A stretch of 64,000 nt of DNA from Saccharibacter floricola DSM 15669 (GTDB lineage Bacteria > Pseudomonadota > Alphaproteobacteria > Acetobacterales > Acetobacteraceae). Of this stretch, positions 27,442-36,780 are shown piece by piece. A program made the translations under genes and the position numbers. The first letter of the stretch is position 1. The number at the start of each line of letters is the position of its first letter. Below the pieces are notes generated by a model, which saw only the letters and a list, made by a program, of their open reading frames with translations, did no database searches and was not told where the DNA came from. The stretch spans positions 1 through 64,000 of the forward strand of contig NZ_KB899342.1 in NCBI RefSeq assembly GCF_000378165.1, in the 5' to 3' direction.

Positions 27442-29016
27442 GTGAAAGACCGCCGTTCCGTATCATTAGTTGGTCGTTCTCTCCTTAATCCCGTTTTTTA
27501 TGGGACGCTGTTGCTCACTGTGAGTGGATGCATGGTGGGGCCTTCCTATCATAAGCCGCATTCTTGGGCACCATCGCGCTACGATATGCACAGCCAAGAT
27601 CATGGCCATGCATCAACGTCGAGTGTGGTAACGCAGGCCCCGATGGCTGATGATTGGTGGAAAAATTTTCATGATCCAGAACTTTCATCACTTGAGGAGC
27701 GCGTGGCGACGCAAAACTTAAATTTCCTGCTGTCGTCGGCAAACCTGGCGCAGAGCCGTGCGCAGATGATGATCGCAGGGGCTGAGCGTTTCCCTAATCT
27801 TTCGGCTCAAGGGTCGTATCAACGATCACAGCACAGCACTCAAGAACTTCGTGAAATTTTTAGACGGGTTGGACGTAATATTGGTGATAAGCTTCCATCC
27901 GGTGCTCCAGGGGTTTCGGGACGTGATTTCCTTGCTGGTGGACAAGAAGCGAATGTGCCGTTGCTTAATCAATGGCAAGATAAAATTGATGCTACGTATG
28001 AGATTGACCTATGGGGACGGGTCGCTCACCAGTACCAAGCTGCTAAAGCAGTTTCCCAAATGAGTGAAGAAGAACAGCGTAGTGTGTTAATTGCCCGTCA
28101 GGCTGATATGGCGCGCGATTATCTTCAATTACGAGGTGATCAAAAACGGCAAACAATACTAAGAGATCAATATCAGACTCTTATGCAGCTCCGCCAGTTG
28201 AGTGACAATCGGTATCATACGGGATTGGTGACGGAGTTAGATGTGGATAGCGTTAACGCGCGTTTACATGATTTGGAGGCACAACAGGCGAGCCTGGATC
28301 AAAGTGTTGCACAAGAAATGAATGCGATTGCGTTACTGCTGGGGGCTCCACCGCAGAGCTTGAATGGTGAGCTGACAAAAACTGCAGCTATTCCAACGCT
28401 TCCTCCGTTCGTACCGGCTGGCCTGCCTTCAGAATTAGCGCAGCGTCGTCCTGATATCCGTGAAGCGGACGCTCATTTGCGTGAGACTGTTGCAGAAGTG
28501 GGAGAGGCAACGGCGGATTTCTATCCTAAAGTAACTGTAACGGCCGATTTCGGTGTTCAGACACTTTCTTTTCGTGACCTTGGTTTTTGGAATGCGAAAG
28601 CTTGGAATGTAGGGCCTACGATTTCTATTCCTGTGTTTCAGGGAGGGCGTTTGTTCGGCCAGCTTAAGTTGAAAAGAGCAGCGCAGCGCTCTGCTGCGAT
28701 TGAATATCGTCAAACGGTTTTACAAGCATGGAATGAGGTTGATAATGCGCTGCAAGCTTATCATGACGAGCAGGTGCGTCATGATGGTTTAGCACAAGCT
28801 GTAGCGGATAATCAGCGGGCTCTTTCTCTTGCAACCAGCCAATATCGTTCGGGTTTAGGTACCTATTTGGATGTGTTGAACGCACAGACCCAATTACAGT
28901 CTTCTCAGCTCGATTTAACGGGGAGTGATGCTGTAATGGCCACGAATTTGGCTCGTCTTTATAACGCTCTTGGTGGGGGTTGGAAGAAAGAGTTACCGGA
29001 AGAAACACATCATTAA
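27442..29016 (+). CDS. NodT-family outer-membrane efflux lipoprotein
   Basis: 524 residues from GTG 27442, chosen because AGGAG lies 8 bases upstream and it yields a clean lipobox (LLLTVSGC, acylated C30). TolC-fold repeats follow: ADDWWKNFHDPELSSLEERV, two long coiled-coil regions, LAQRRPDIREADAHLR and the second-half LDVLNAQTQLQSSQL. It forms the outer-membrane exit of a tripartite pump, most likely with EmrAB next door. A strong terminator follows. Confidence 0.93.
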   Translation: MKDRRSVSLVGRSLLNPVFYGTLLLTVSGCMVGPSYHKPHSWAPSRYDMHSQDHGHASTSSVVTQAPMADDWWKNFHDPELSSLEERVATQNLNFLLSSANLAQSRAQMMIAGAERFPNLSAQGSYQRSQHSTQELREIFRRVGRNIGDKLPSGAPGVSGRDFLAGGQEANVPLLNQWQDKIDATYEIDLWGRVAHQYQAAKAVSQMSEEEQRSVLIARQADMARDYLQLRGDQKRQTILRDQYQTLMQLRQLSDNRYHTGLVTELDVDSVNARLHDLEAQQASLDQSVAQEMNAIALLLGAPPQSLNGELTKTAAIPTLPPFVPAGLPSELAQRRPDIREADAHLRETVAEVGEATADFYPKVTVTADFGVQTLSFRDLGFWNAKAWNVGPTISIPVFQGGRLFGQLKLKRAAQRSAAIEYRQTVLQAWNEVDNALQAYHDEQVRHDGLAQAVADNQRALSLATSQYRSGLGTYLDVLNAQTQLQSSQLDLTGSDAVMATNLARLYNALGGGWKKELPEETHH

Positions 29017-29062
29017 AGGACGTTGTGGAACAGAAGAATCGGTGTCAAGAGAATAAAGATAT

Positions 29063-29153
29063 TTATTCACAGAGTTTTCCACAGGGAAAATAGTGGGGAA
29101 AATGCACCGTTTTTAGTGTTCATACAAGAGTTTTCCACAGAATTTGTGAACAA
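29063..29153. repeat. Cluster of DnaA-box-like 9-mers
   Basis: TTATTCACA (29063-29071) is an exact match to the consensus TTATNCACA. TTTTCCACA at 29075-29083 and again at 29131-29139, and TGTGAACAA (29145-29153, reverse orientation), each differ by one base. All lie in the 195-base gap between the nodT-like gene and yfdX. Confidence 0.5.
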
Positions 29154-29183
29154 AAACCCCCTCCTACATTGGAGGGGGTTTTT
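29152..29183. terminator. Bidirectional Rho-independent terminator
   Basis: AAAAACCCCCTCC (29152-29164) and GGAGGGGGTTTTT (29171-29183) form a perfect 13-bp stem with a 6-nt loop, A-run on one side and T-run on the other. It can end both the nodT transcript (+) and the yfdX transcript (-). Confidence 0.92.
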
Positions 29184-29211
29184 ATATGCACGTCATTTTG
29201 TGGGAGGTTGA

Positions 29212-29943
29212 TTAGTGCTTATGTGCATTGCTGGCCGTAGCTTCTGTAATGACATTTTCAGACACGAAGACGAAACCATCAACCGCATCATTAAGGGCGG
29301 CCTGCACACCTTGAGAATTATTGGCTTTGGCGAAGGTCAGTGCTCTGTTAACGGCCTGCTGTGTATGGGTGAGCGGAGCAAGCGTGATAATGTAGTCAAT
29401 TTCCTGACGGAGTTCACCGAGTGTTTGAACTGCTTGTTGGCTTTTTCCCGCTTTGAGCTGGGCATCAGCAAGAGCAACGCGGTTTTTCTTTTCTGGTGCA
29501 AGTGTCGTGCTCGCAATGATATCACCGCTAACGGGGATCCAGTCCGTGCGGCCTTGCTGTGGCACGTGATGTGGCGAGAGAGGGCGTTGAGGGGCGGGAT
29601 GTAGGGCTTCCTCAGCGGCAATGAAATGCTCATCAGCCTTAGAAGCGAGCAATAAATGGGTGCTGGCTGCTGTTAATGCCGGAATAGCGAGGTGCGTCTG
29701 GCCAACAGCAACATCGTGATGGGCTTCTAAAATACTCAACAGTGCCATTTGTCCATGTTCAGACAGATGAAGAAAAGACTGCTTTGCCTCTACCTGTGCC
29801 CAATAATGCTGGACAGAGGGGATAGGCTGAGTTTCTGAGGGGGCAGCTGATGTAGAGGGCGTATTATTATGGGCGAGAGCAGGTGCTGCAGAGCCTAGTA
29901 GGAGAGTGGCTGCCATAACGTGATGAGAGAGATGAAAACGCAT
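29212..29943 (-). CDS. YfdX-family periplasmic protein
   Basis: 243 residues with a Sec signal peptide (HHVMAATLLLGSAAPALA). The helical core HLSEHGQMALLSILEAHHDV, DWIPVSGDIIAS and DYIITLAPLTHTQQAVNRAL matches the YfdX family. The E. coli protein is acid-inducible and linked to acid/multidrug stress, which would suit an acid-producing organism, but its molecular role is unsettled. Single gene with its own 170-base upstream region. Confidence 0.85.
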   Translation of the reverse strand: MRFHLSHHVMAATLLLGSAAPALAHNNTPSTSAAPSETQPIPSVQHYWAQVEAKQSFLHLSEHGQMALLSILEAHHDVAVGQTHLAIPALTAASTHLLLASKADEHFIAAEEALHPAPQRPLSPHHVPQQGRTDWIPVSGDIIASTTLAPEKKNRVALADAQLKAGKSQQAVQTLGELRQEIDYIITLAPLTHTQQAVNRALTFAKANNSQGVQAALNDAVDGFVFVSENVITEATASNAHKH

Positions 29944-30113
29944 TGAACTATGTTCCTTTCATAAGTCAGCTCATGGACAGAGAAACGCCTAGAACATGAA
30001 GGCATCGTGTGACTAAGGACTGCCCCTTACTCTTATCGTACGAGCTTATTCCCCTAATAAGGGGAGGGTTATAGAAAATTTACACCAGTAAAAGTGATAT
30101 TTTCGTATCTAGT

Positions 30114-31547
30114 TTAAAAAATTTCGATATGGCTTTTAAATCCTAGTAAGGCAGCATCACGGAGATTTCCTTGCCCATTAGGGCGGAAATAATATTCCAT
30201 CAGTGGCTGGAAAATAACGCCACGCATGACATGAATAGCGTAGTTAACTTCAAATACACTCGTATGACGTTGTACGCCTGTTGCATGATTAGGAAGAGGG
30301 CGATTTTGAGCGATGAGGAGTTCGCCTGTTTTTTGAACACCTATGGGCATTTTTTCATAGGTAAAGGAAATGCCGAGTGTGTCATAAGGACGAGAGCGGA
30401 AAATACCACGGTCAATCACAGCTCCGTAAGCTTCCCATTCGCGAAGAGCCGTTTGGCGATCGTTATAGAGAAAACCGCCTAATACCGTGATGCCACGCTT
30501 ATTGTTATGATAATGGTTCATAATATGCTGGTCAGCCATAATCCATGCACCGAAATTGTTACGATGGGTACGTGGAGCAAGGCGAGACAGAGCAAAGGGT
30601 GCACCGTTACGGTCAAAGTAATTGTCCGCGCTAGGGGCGGTCATGAGCACGCCACCAATTTTGAGATGCCCAGGGTAGGCATGGTAAAAGACAGGCTCAA
30701 ACCCGATCTCAAAGGGTACGCGCACACCGTTAATATGACGATTGAGCCAAGCGAACCCCGTTCGATGTTCGGCTGCGGAGTAAATGCCTCGTTCAGCGGC
30801 ATAGACACCAGCCTGCACATAGATGGATCGCCAGGGGCGCCCGCGTATCCGTCCGCCCCACACAGAGGCAGGATACCCGCTGGTAAACGAACTATCCGTT
30901 GCAGCCTTGGGCCGTCCGCAGATACTGCCATTTTGGAAGTTGCAGAAGAGGGGGCTGTTTTGGAAGTCTGACATTTCCGCCATTCGGCCAGCTGCAATAT
31001 CTAACCGTCCGCCCCACAAGGTTTCTTCGCCATAAAGCATGACAAGATGGACGACAACATTCCCACCACCGCCATAATCTTCTGATGCGTGATTGAGCCA
31101 GTCTCCAAACATACGATTGGCTGTCGTGCCATAGCGTCCAACAGCGATGCTATGCGTGGAAAAGCCGCGTAGGCCCAGAATGCGCTCCCAGTCTATGTTG
31201 AGGGACATCGCATATTGTCCGGCATTGCTGGCCCCTTGCTTATAATTGGGAAAGCCAGGCGTTGGTTTTGTAATCGCTCCAGCAAACTCATTCATATTAT
31301 CCAGCAGGAAGGCGATACCACGGTCACGTAGCCAGTCGGTCATGCCAAACCCATGTGGAAAGAGCGCTTCGGGACGTGCAAAAGGGGGAACGGCAGTAGT
31401 AAAACCATCATGAAGCGGTAAAGGCGTATCAACGCGTTCATAAGGTTCGTTACCGATAATGCGATCCAGCACTTGCGCCTGAGCGTGTGAAAAGAAGGTA
31501 CATAATACGGCAAGAGTGGTGGCAATGATGAAGGATTTTCTGAACAT
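30114..31547 (-). CDS. OprB-family carbohydrate-selective porin (second copy)
   Basis: 477 residues from ATG 31547, preferred over GTG 31562 because GAAGGA lies about 8 bases upstream. Signal peptide ~1-27 (FFSHAQAQ), then the barrel starting GFGMTDWLRDRGIAFLLDNM. NSPLFCNFQNGSICGRP corresponds to the cysteine-containing loop seen in the first OprB (SPLFCDFMNVAICGNP). It lacks the basic N-terminal extension of the first copy, so the two may differ in substrate. Likely a sugar uptake channel. Confidence 0.9.
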   Translation of the reverse strand: MFRKSFIIATTLAVLCTFFSHAQAQVLDRIIGNEPYERVDTPLPLHDGFTTAVPPFARPEALFPHGFGMTDWLRDRGIAFLLDNMNEFAGAITKPTPGFPNYKQGASNAGQYAMSLNIDWERILGLRGFSTHSIAVGRYGTTANRMFGDWLNHASEDYGGGGNVVVHLVMLYGEETLWGGRLDIAAGRMAEMSDFQNSPLFCNFQNGSICGRPKAATDSSFTSGYPASVWGGRIRGRPWRSIYVQAGVYAAERGIYSAAEHRTGFAWLNRHINGVRVPFEIGFEPVFYHAYPGHLKIGGVLMTAPSADNYFDRNGAPFALSRLAPRTHRNNFGAWIMADQHIMNHYHNNKRGITVLGGFLYNDRQTALREWEAYGAVIDRGIFRSRPYDTLGISFTYEKMPIGVQKTGELLIAQNRPLPNHATGVQRHTSVFEVNYAIHVMRGVIFQPLMEYYFRPNGQGNLRDAALLGFKSHIEIF

Positions 31548-31837
31548 AGGATTTTCCTTCACTCTGCCAAAAGGCTGGCCTGCAAGCGATAGGAGGGGAA
31601 TAAACGGGCGCTCGTGTTACTCGGTACGTAGTCACTATGTGATGAGTGTGCAGTATTTGAAAATATGAGATCTGTCATGGTGCCCGCCGGAACAAAAATG
31701 CTGCTCATGCTGTGGTTTGAGCAAAAGATCGTAAGAAAGGCGTAATTTACGTGATTGTAACTCTTCTTGACAGAGAAGAGTGACTTTTTGAGATAGAACG
31801 CTCCTATATAACATTAGAAATAAGTGCATATAATTTG

Positions 31838-32515
31838 TTAGTGGTGATGATTCCGAGAGTAAGAAAAACTGGGCATTCTCCACTGAAAGCGGATTGATAG
31901 AAGCCGGAAAGAAAGTCCGACGATCATGGAGATGATGAGGCAAGTATCATCATTCGCTGTGAGATGTCGGCAGAGGAGATAAACAAGGCCTGAAGCAATA
32001 GAGGCTGTGGCGTACAGTTCAGAGCGGAAAACAAGTGGAATATCGTTGCAAAGAACGTCGCGCATAATGCCCCCAGCGCAGCCGGTGATCATACCAGAAA
32101 GTAAAACGCTGACGAATGGCAGATGGAGCATAAGGGCAATACGGCATCCAATGACCGTAAAAACCACCAAACCAATCGCATCTAAGATAAGGAAAAGCCG
32201 CTCAAACTTATGCATATGTGGAGCAATCGCAATGGTTGCGAGAGCGGAGAACCCTGTCAGCAAAGGGTAGTAGGGGTGGTTTATCCATGACAGTGGATAG
32301 TGATTTAAGAGAACGTCCCTTACAGACCCACCTCCTAGGGAGGTGACGCAGCCAAGAAAAAAGACACCAATCCAGTCCATATTACGTCGTCCGGCTAAAA
32401 GGGCGGCGGTCATGGCTTCAGCGATGATGGCGATTATGTAAAGAGTCGTATAGAGATCAAACGTCACGAGACGGGTCCTGTAGGTCGAGAGATCTGAAGG
32501 GAGAGAGGGTGCCAT
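31838..32515 (-). CDS. TRIC/YicG-family membrane channel protein
   Basis: 225 residues from ATG 32515 (a TTG 12 bases upstream is possible). Seven hydrophobic helices in two internally repeated halves: GVFFLGCVTSLGGGSVRDVL and SVLLSGMITGCAGGIMRDVL carry the paired Gly-rich GGGxxRD motifs of bacterial TRIC proteins (formerly UPF0126), which are trimeric cation channels. Physiological role in bacteria is unclear. Divergent from the permease gene. Confidence 0.88.
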   Translation of the reverse strand: MAPSLPSDLSTYRTRLVTFDLYTTLYIIAIIAEAMTAALLAGRRNMDWIGVFFLGCVTSLGGGSVRDVLLNHYPLSWINHPYYPLLTGFSALATIAIAPHMHKFERLFLILDAIGLVVFTVIGCRIALMLHLPFVSVLLSGMITGCAGGIMRDVLCNDIPLVFRSELYATASIASGLVYLLCRHLTANDDTCLIISMIVGLSFRLLSIRFQWRMPSFSYSRNHHH

Positions 32516-32568
32516 AGCTGAGATCAAGCTGTGGGGAAAGCTATTGTCTCAGAGGGGAGCGACTTCAA

Positions 32569-33975
32569 GTGCGACGAGAAAGTGAGAATACAGCGCCTAT
32601 GAACGAATCTTTTGAAGCGCAAACCATTCATCCTATTCCGGCTGGTCAACGACATGGCCGTGCTTCTGATCTATTTGCGGTGTGGTTTAGCGCGAATATG
32701 ACGCTTCTTACCGTTGTAACGGGAGCGTTAGGGCCAGCACTTTTTGGGCTATCGCTCCTGTGGTCATTGGTTGCATTGGTTATTGGGAATGCTGTGGGGG
32801 CGGTGTTTATGGCCCTGCATGCCGCGCAGGGCCCTCGGCTTGGTGTTCCTCAAATGGTGCAAAGCCGGGGGCAATTTGGCGTGTATGGCTCTGTCCCTGT
32901 GATTGTGCTTGTCGTGCTGATGTATATCGGCTTTGCCGCTTCTAATTGTGTGGTAGGAGGAGAAGCTCTGTCTCAGGTTCTCCCTGTGCTTCATGGGGTG
33001 AAGGGTGTTGCTCTGATCGCTGTGTTAACGCTTATTCCTTGCGTGTTGGGCTACCGGGCTATTCATATGTGCTCCAAACTGGCGAGTTGGGTCTCAGCAT
33101 TGGGGGTTCTCTATGCCATTATGTGTGGGTTTGGGCGGCTTTCGTGGGGATTGCTGACAGATACACACGGTTCTGTAGCGGGTTTCCTAGGAGCGTTGTC
33201 CGTATCGGCGTTATGGCAGATTGCGTATGCCCCTTATGTATCGGATTCATCGCGCTATTTGCCTAATCAACAGGCTGCGGCCCGTCAGGCTTTTGGGGCG
33301 ACCTATGGAGGCACGGTGCTTGGTGCGATCTTGCCCATGATTTTGGGGAGTCTATTAGCCATTTCATGGCCGGGAGCGTCGATAACGGGCAGTCTACTGC
33401 ACCTTTCTGGAAGCTTAGGTGGAGTGATCGTGCTGATTTTAGCGCTCGCGATTCCACTGGCGAATGCCATGAGTGTTTATTGTGGTGCATTATGTAGTTT
33501 GACGTTGGTTCAAACGTTGCGACCGCATTGGCATTTTGGTTTCGTGGCTCGGTTGAATGCCACGGTTCTTCTTCTTGGTGCGGCCTTATGGATGAGCCTT
33601 GGTATGGCTGGGGACTTTTTTAAGGCTTATACGGCTTTCTTAGATATTCTCATGGCGGTGCTTGTGCCGTGGACGGCGATTAATTTGACTGATTATTATC
33701 TCCTTAAACAAGGCGATTATGACGTTAAAGCGTTCTTTGCTGCGGATGGAGGGCCTTATGGTCTGCTTAATGGGCGGGCCGTTGTGAGTTATGTGATTGG
33801 GGTTTTGGTAGAAATTCCATTCCTCAAGACAGGGCCTTATACGGGTTTTTTAGTGTCAGCTGTGCATGGGATTGATGTGTCTTGGATCGTTAGTCTTGGC
33901 GTGACAACGGGTGTGTATGGGCTGTGGTATTGGCTGCAAGAAGGACACGCACAACATTCTGTAGGAGAGCTGTAA
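32569..33975 (+). CDS. NCS1-family permease (cytosine/purine type)
   Basis: 468 residues, about 12 membrane helices. DLFAVWFSANMTLLTVVTGA, GPRLGVPQMVQSRGQFGVYG and YAPYVSDSSRYLP are CodB/Fcy-like signatures for nucleobase-cation symport. Substrate could be cytosine, purines or a related compound. The GTG start at 32569 has GGGGAG 9 bases upstream; ATG 32599 is the alternative. Its TAA overlaps the next gene's ATG (TAATG). Confidence 0.85.
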   Translation: MRRESENTAPMNESFEAQTIHPIPAGQRHGRASDLFAVWFSANMTLLTVVTGALGPALFGLSLLWSLVALVIGNAVGAVFMALHAAQGPRLGVPQMVQSRGQFGVYGSVPVIVLVVLMYIGFAASNCVVGGEALSQVLPVLHGVKGVALIAVLTLIPCVLGYRAIHMCSKLASWVSALGVLYAIMCGFGRLSWGLLTDTHGSVAGFLGALSVSALWQIAYAPYVSDSSRYLPNQQAAARQAFGATYGGTVLGAILPMILGSLLAISWPGASITGSLLHLSGSLGGVIVLILALAIPLANAMSVYCGALCSLTLVQTLRPHWHFGFVARLNATVLLLGAALWMSLGMAGDFFKAYTAFLDILMAVLVPWTAINLTDYYLLKQGDYDVKAFFAADGGPYGLLNGRAVVSYVIGVLVEIPFLKTGPYTGFLVSAVHGIDVSWIVSLGVTTGVYGLWYWLQEGHAQHSVGEL

Positions 33976-34868
33976 TGACGCGCTTATGGGCTTGTCTGCG
34001 TTGTGTGCTCTTTTTAGTTCTGCTGACGCTAGTAACGATAGTGCTTGTTTGGGGCGCTATGCATATCACTCAGGTGGCGCGTTCTGTGCATAGCCTGAAG
34101 GACGCGGGCGGATTAACACCTTTCGGCGTATTGTCGGGTGAGCTTATCCAACTTATTGCAGTATGCGTGGTCTCTGCTGTGATGGTGTATGGGCAGGCTT
34201 TTTTTCAAAAAGACTCTGCTGGCCAGCGCTCTTTTTTAAGGACACTTTTTCTTCATGATTCGGTATGGCTACGGAAAGGTGTTTCTGGCATGGGATGGGG
34301 TGCTCTGTGGGCTGGTGCGATCATTATGGTCATTGTGCTGTGCCAAGGGTACCAGACCCATCTTGCTCTATCGTCGGTAGGGCAGGCGCTTCTCTCATTA
34401 TTGGCGTATGGGCTGACGTTTCTTGTGGTTGGGGCGACAGAGGAACTGATGTTTCGGGGATATCTGTATGCTCAGCTTGGTAAGGCATTTGGTTGGGGCT
34501 GGGCGTCTGTCATCACGTCTGTTTTATTTGGATTGATCCACATCCCGAGCGGGACACCTCTGTGGGGGGCGATTGGCGCTGGCTTAGCGGGTTACGTGTT
34601 TTGTTACATGCTGCGTGTTACAGGAAGCTTGTTTTATCCAATTGGTTTTCACGCAGCTTGGGACTGGGCACAGACGGCTGTTTTTGGCGTGAATGATAGC
34701 GGTCATGTCGCACATGATGCGCTTTTCCATACGGATATACACGGGCCTTATTGGCTCACAGGTGGAAGTGATGGGCCGGAGGCTAGTGTGGTTTGCTTTA
34801 TGGTCTATGGGCTTCTTGTGTTCTATTTTCACAGACAATTACATAAAAACAGTGGGTTCATTCTCTGA
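33975..34868 (+). CDS. CPBP-family intramembrane metalloprotease
   Basis: 297 residues from ATG 33975 (AGGAG upstream; overlaps the permease stop). Multi-spanning protein with the Abi/CaaX protease motifs EELMFRGYLY (EExxxR), FGLIHIPSG (FxxxH) and HAAWDW. Such proteins cleave prenylated or other membrane substrates, or act in bacteriocin immunity. Coupling to a nucleobase permease gives no obvious functional hint. Confidence 0.88.
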   Translation: MTRLWACLRCVLFLVLLTLVTIVLVWGAMHITQVARSVHSLKDAGGLTPFGVLSGELIQLIAVCVVSAVMVYGQAFFQKDSAGQRSFLRTLFLHDSVWLRKGVSGMGWGALWAGAIIMVIVLCQGYQTHLALSSVGQALLSLLAYGLTFLVVGATEELMFRGYLYAQLGKAFGWGWASVITSVLFGLIHIPSGTPLWGAIGAGLAGYVFCYMLRVTGSLFYPIGFHAAWDWAQTAVFGVNDSGHVAHDALFHTDIHGPYWLTGGSDGPEASVVCFMVYGLLVFYFHRQLHKNSGFIL

Positions 34869-34933
34869 ATGATCACGGGCAGGAGGGGGTAAGCCTCCTG
34901 CTTGCTTTTGGGAGAAGAAAAACTAATTTTTCA

Positions 34934-34947
34934 TTGATATATGTCAA
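34934..34947. promoter_or_regulatory. FNR/CRP-type box upstream of the SphA-like gene
   Basis: TTGATATATGTCAA matches the FNR consensus TTGAT-N4-ATCAA at 9 of 10 positions and lies about 125 bases before the next start, in an AT-rich intergenic region. Regulation by oxygen or a related Crp/FNR protein is an inference. Confidence 0.4.
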
Positions 34948-35070
34948 AATAGAGATAAATTTTGTTTTTATTTAAGACAACTCTTATATGTTAGTAGAAA
35001 ACTAATTCGTATACACTCGCCCCCCTGATAAAGGGCCTTGTAACGGGCCCTCTACGTGATGGAGAGTGTT

Positions 35071-35955
35071 ATGCGTCAGTCCTATTTTGGTCTTACGGCC
35101 GTGATGGTGATGACCACACTAGGAGGGGCAATAGGGTTTAGCCCGGCTGAAGCCTCTGACATTACTTTGGCTGTCATTGGCCCTCATGAATACGACCTCC
35201 CTGTCGATTTCAAACCGTTTAATGTGTTTGTGCAATATGGTGACGGCAATGCGGCTGGCTCAGTGTATGATGGCCAAGGTAGGCGTCGGGCCCATGGGGG
35301 AAGCCATACATGGTCGGGGATGAGCAAATATGTGCATTTCCGTAGTTTTGATGCCATTCCCCATGTTGGCTTCGCTTTCGAAGTGATCCAGACGGAGAGT
35401 TATACGCTTGCTGATGGTAAAAATTACGGTGGGTTAGGGACGACTATCGTTGGGCCGGCGGTGTGGTTTAAGCCTAATAAGAACAGTACGTTTGGTATCC
35501 AGACTTTTATGGAAACACCAAGCGGAACGCGTGATGCAATTGCTACAAATTATTGGGGTAATTTATCAAGTTTTATTTTTGATTATGAATGGAAGCATTT
35601 TAGCTTTGATGGGGATGTTGGGGCAGTTGTGGCGTCCACGAAGCATATGAAAGGCCAGCATTCTTATAAGCCTGGGAATGTATTTTTTACGAATTTGCGT
35701 TTTGGGTGGAAAGCAACCCATGCGTTAGAGCCATTTTTTGCGTTTGACTGGCAAAACGCGGATGGGCTGTATGATAATACGTTGAGGCAATCCATCCATA
35801 ATACAAGCGGCCGAGAAGTGGCATTAGGGCCGGGAGTGATGTGGTCGGTTAACGATCATCTCTCTCTCACTGCCCGCTATTCTCACTCGGTAGAAGGGCG
35901 AAACACCCCAGAGAGCAACGCCTATTATCTCAAGATGGTTTATCTCTGGCAGTAA
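35071..35955 (+). CDS. SphA/MetA-type outer-membrane transporter
   Basis: 294 residues from ATG 35071 (GGAGAG upstream). Signal peptide to FSPAEA, then a beta-barrel of the 'MetA-pathway of phenol degradation' / SphA family: TTIVGPAVWFKPNKNSTFGI and the closing SNAYYLKMVYLWQ. Related proteins sit in the outer membrane and are linked to uptake of hydrophobic compounds; the true substrate here is unknown. A GC-rich hairpin (AGGGCC/GGCCCT, ~35030-35051) lies in the leader. Single gene. Confidence 0.7.
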   Translation: MRQSYFGLTAVMVMTTLGGAIGFSPAEASDITLAVIGPHEYDLPVDFKPFNVFVQYGDGNAAGSVYDGQGRRRAHGGSHTWSGMSKYVHFRSFDAIPHVGFAFEVIQTESYTLADGKNYGGLGTTIVGPAVWFKPNKNSTFGIQTFMETPSGTRDAIATNYWGNLSSFIFDYEWKHFSFDGDVGAVVASTKHMKGQHSYKPGNVFFTNLRFGWKATHALEPFFAFDWQNADGLYDNTLRQSIHNTSGREVALGPGVMWSVNDHLSLTARYSHSVEGRNTPESNAYYLKMVYLWQ

Positions 35956-35977
35956 AGCGCCCTTTGGTAAGAGAAGG

Positions 35978-36667
35978 TTATCGGGAGCGTTGACCGAAGA
36001 GAATATTTTTTCCCTTCTCAGTCACAGCTGGTTGAGCGCTGACATTTTGGCCCTTTTCATATGCTCGTTGAGTGGCAGGGCGGCTCTCAATGCTGCGTAG
36101 CCAGCGGGCTAGATTGGGGAAATCCCGGATATCTTGGCTCTGCACATGCCAGTAAGTCGCCCATGGGTAACAGGCCATATCGGCGATACTATAGTCTTCT
36201 CCACCGAGATAGGCACGGTCGGCAAGGCGCTTGTCTATCACGCCATACAAGCGGTTGGTTTCGTTGATATAGCGCTCTTTCGCGTAGGGAATGGATTGCG
36301 GGGCATAGATATTGAAGTGATGATTTTGCCCAGCCATTGGGCCAAGCCCCCCCACTTGCCAAAAGAGCCATTCCATAACAGCTGTACGCTCGCGTAGAGT
36401 GTTAGGGAGGAAAAGGCCGGTCTTTTCGGCGAGATAGAGCAAAATCGCGCCCGATTCAAAAACACTGACAGCTTCCCCACCGTCCTGTGGGTCGTGATCC
36501 ACAATAGCGGGGATACGATTATTAGGGGCAATTTTGAGGAATTCGGGTGAGAATTGGTCGCCCGCGCTGATATTGATAGGGCAAAAACGATAATCCAGCC
36601 CGGCTTCTTCTAAGAAAAGTGTCACTTTATGGCCGTTAGGGGTTGGCCAGAAATAGAGATCAATCAT
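35978..36667 (-). CDS. Glutathione S-transferase (YfcG/Ure2-like)
   Basis: 229 residues. Thioredoxin-fold domain (residues ~1-85) with PTPNGHKVTLFLEEAG, the cis-proline in NNRIPAIVD and glutathione-binding VFESGAILLYLAEKTG; all-helical C-terminal domain with DYSIADMACYPW. The layout fits nu-class GSTs with disulfide-reductase or peroxidase activity. Cytoplasmic. Convergent with the SphA-like gene. Confidence 0.9.
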   Translation of the reverse strand: MIDLYFWPTPNGHKVTLFLEEAGLDYRFCPINISAGDQFSPEFLKIAPNNRIPAIVDHDPQDGGEAVSVFESGAILLYLAEKTGLFLPNTLRERTAVMEWLFWQVGGLGPMAGQNHHFNIYAPQSIPYAKERYINETNRLYGVIDKRLADRAYLGGEDYSIADMACYPWATYWHVQSQDIRDFPNLARWLRSIESRPATQRAYEKGQNVSAQPAVTEKGKNILFGQRSR

Positions 36668-36780
36668 GGATCAGAATCCTTCCTTCCCGCGTCTTGATGT
36701 GTCCTCACCACGCTAGACAAGGAAAACGGAGAGGGGAAGGGTATTTTGCTCAGAGAATACCCATAGGTCTTCATGACATA

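Noticed and set aside
26663-27445. 260-codon plus-strand frame across the tetR gene
   Set aside because: Antisense to a clear TetR repressor; its translation lacks any domain character.
35030-35051. Hairpin before the SphA-like gene as a riboswitch
   Set aside because: Only a 6-bp stem is visible and it fits no known riboswitch pattern.
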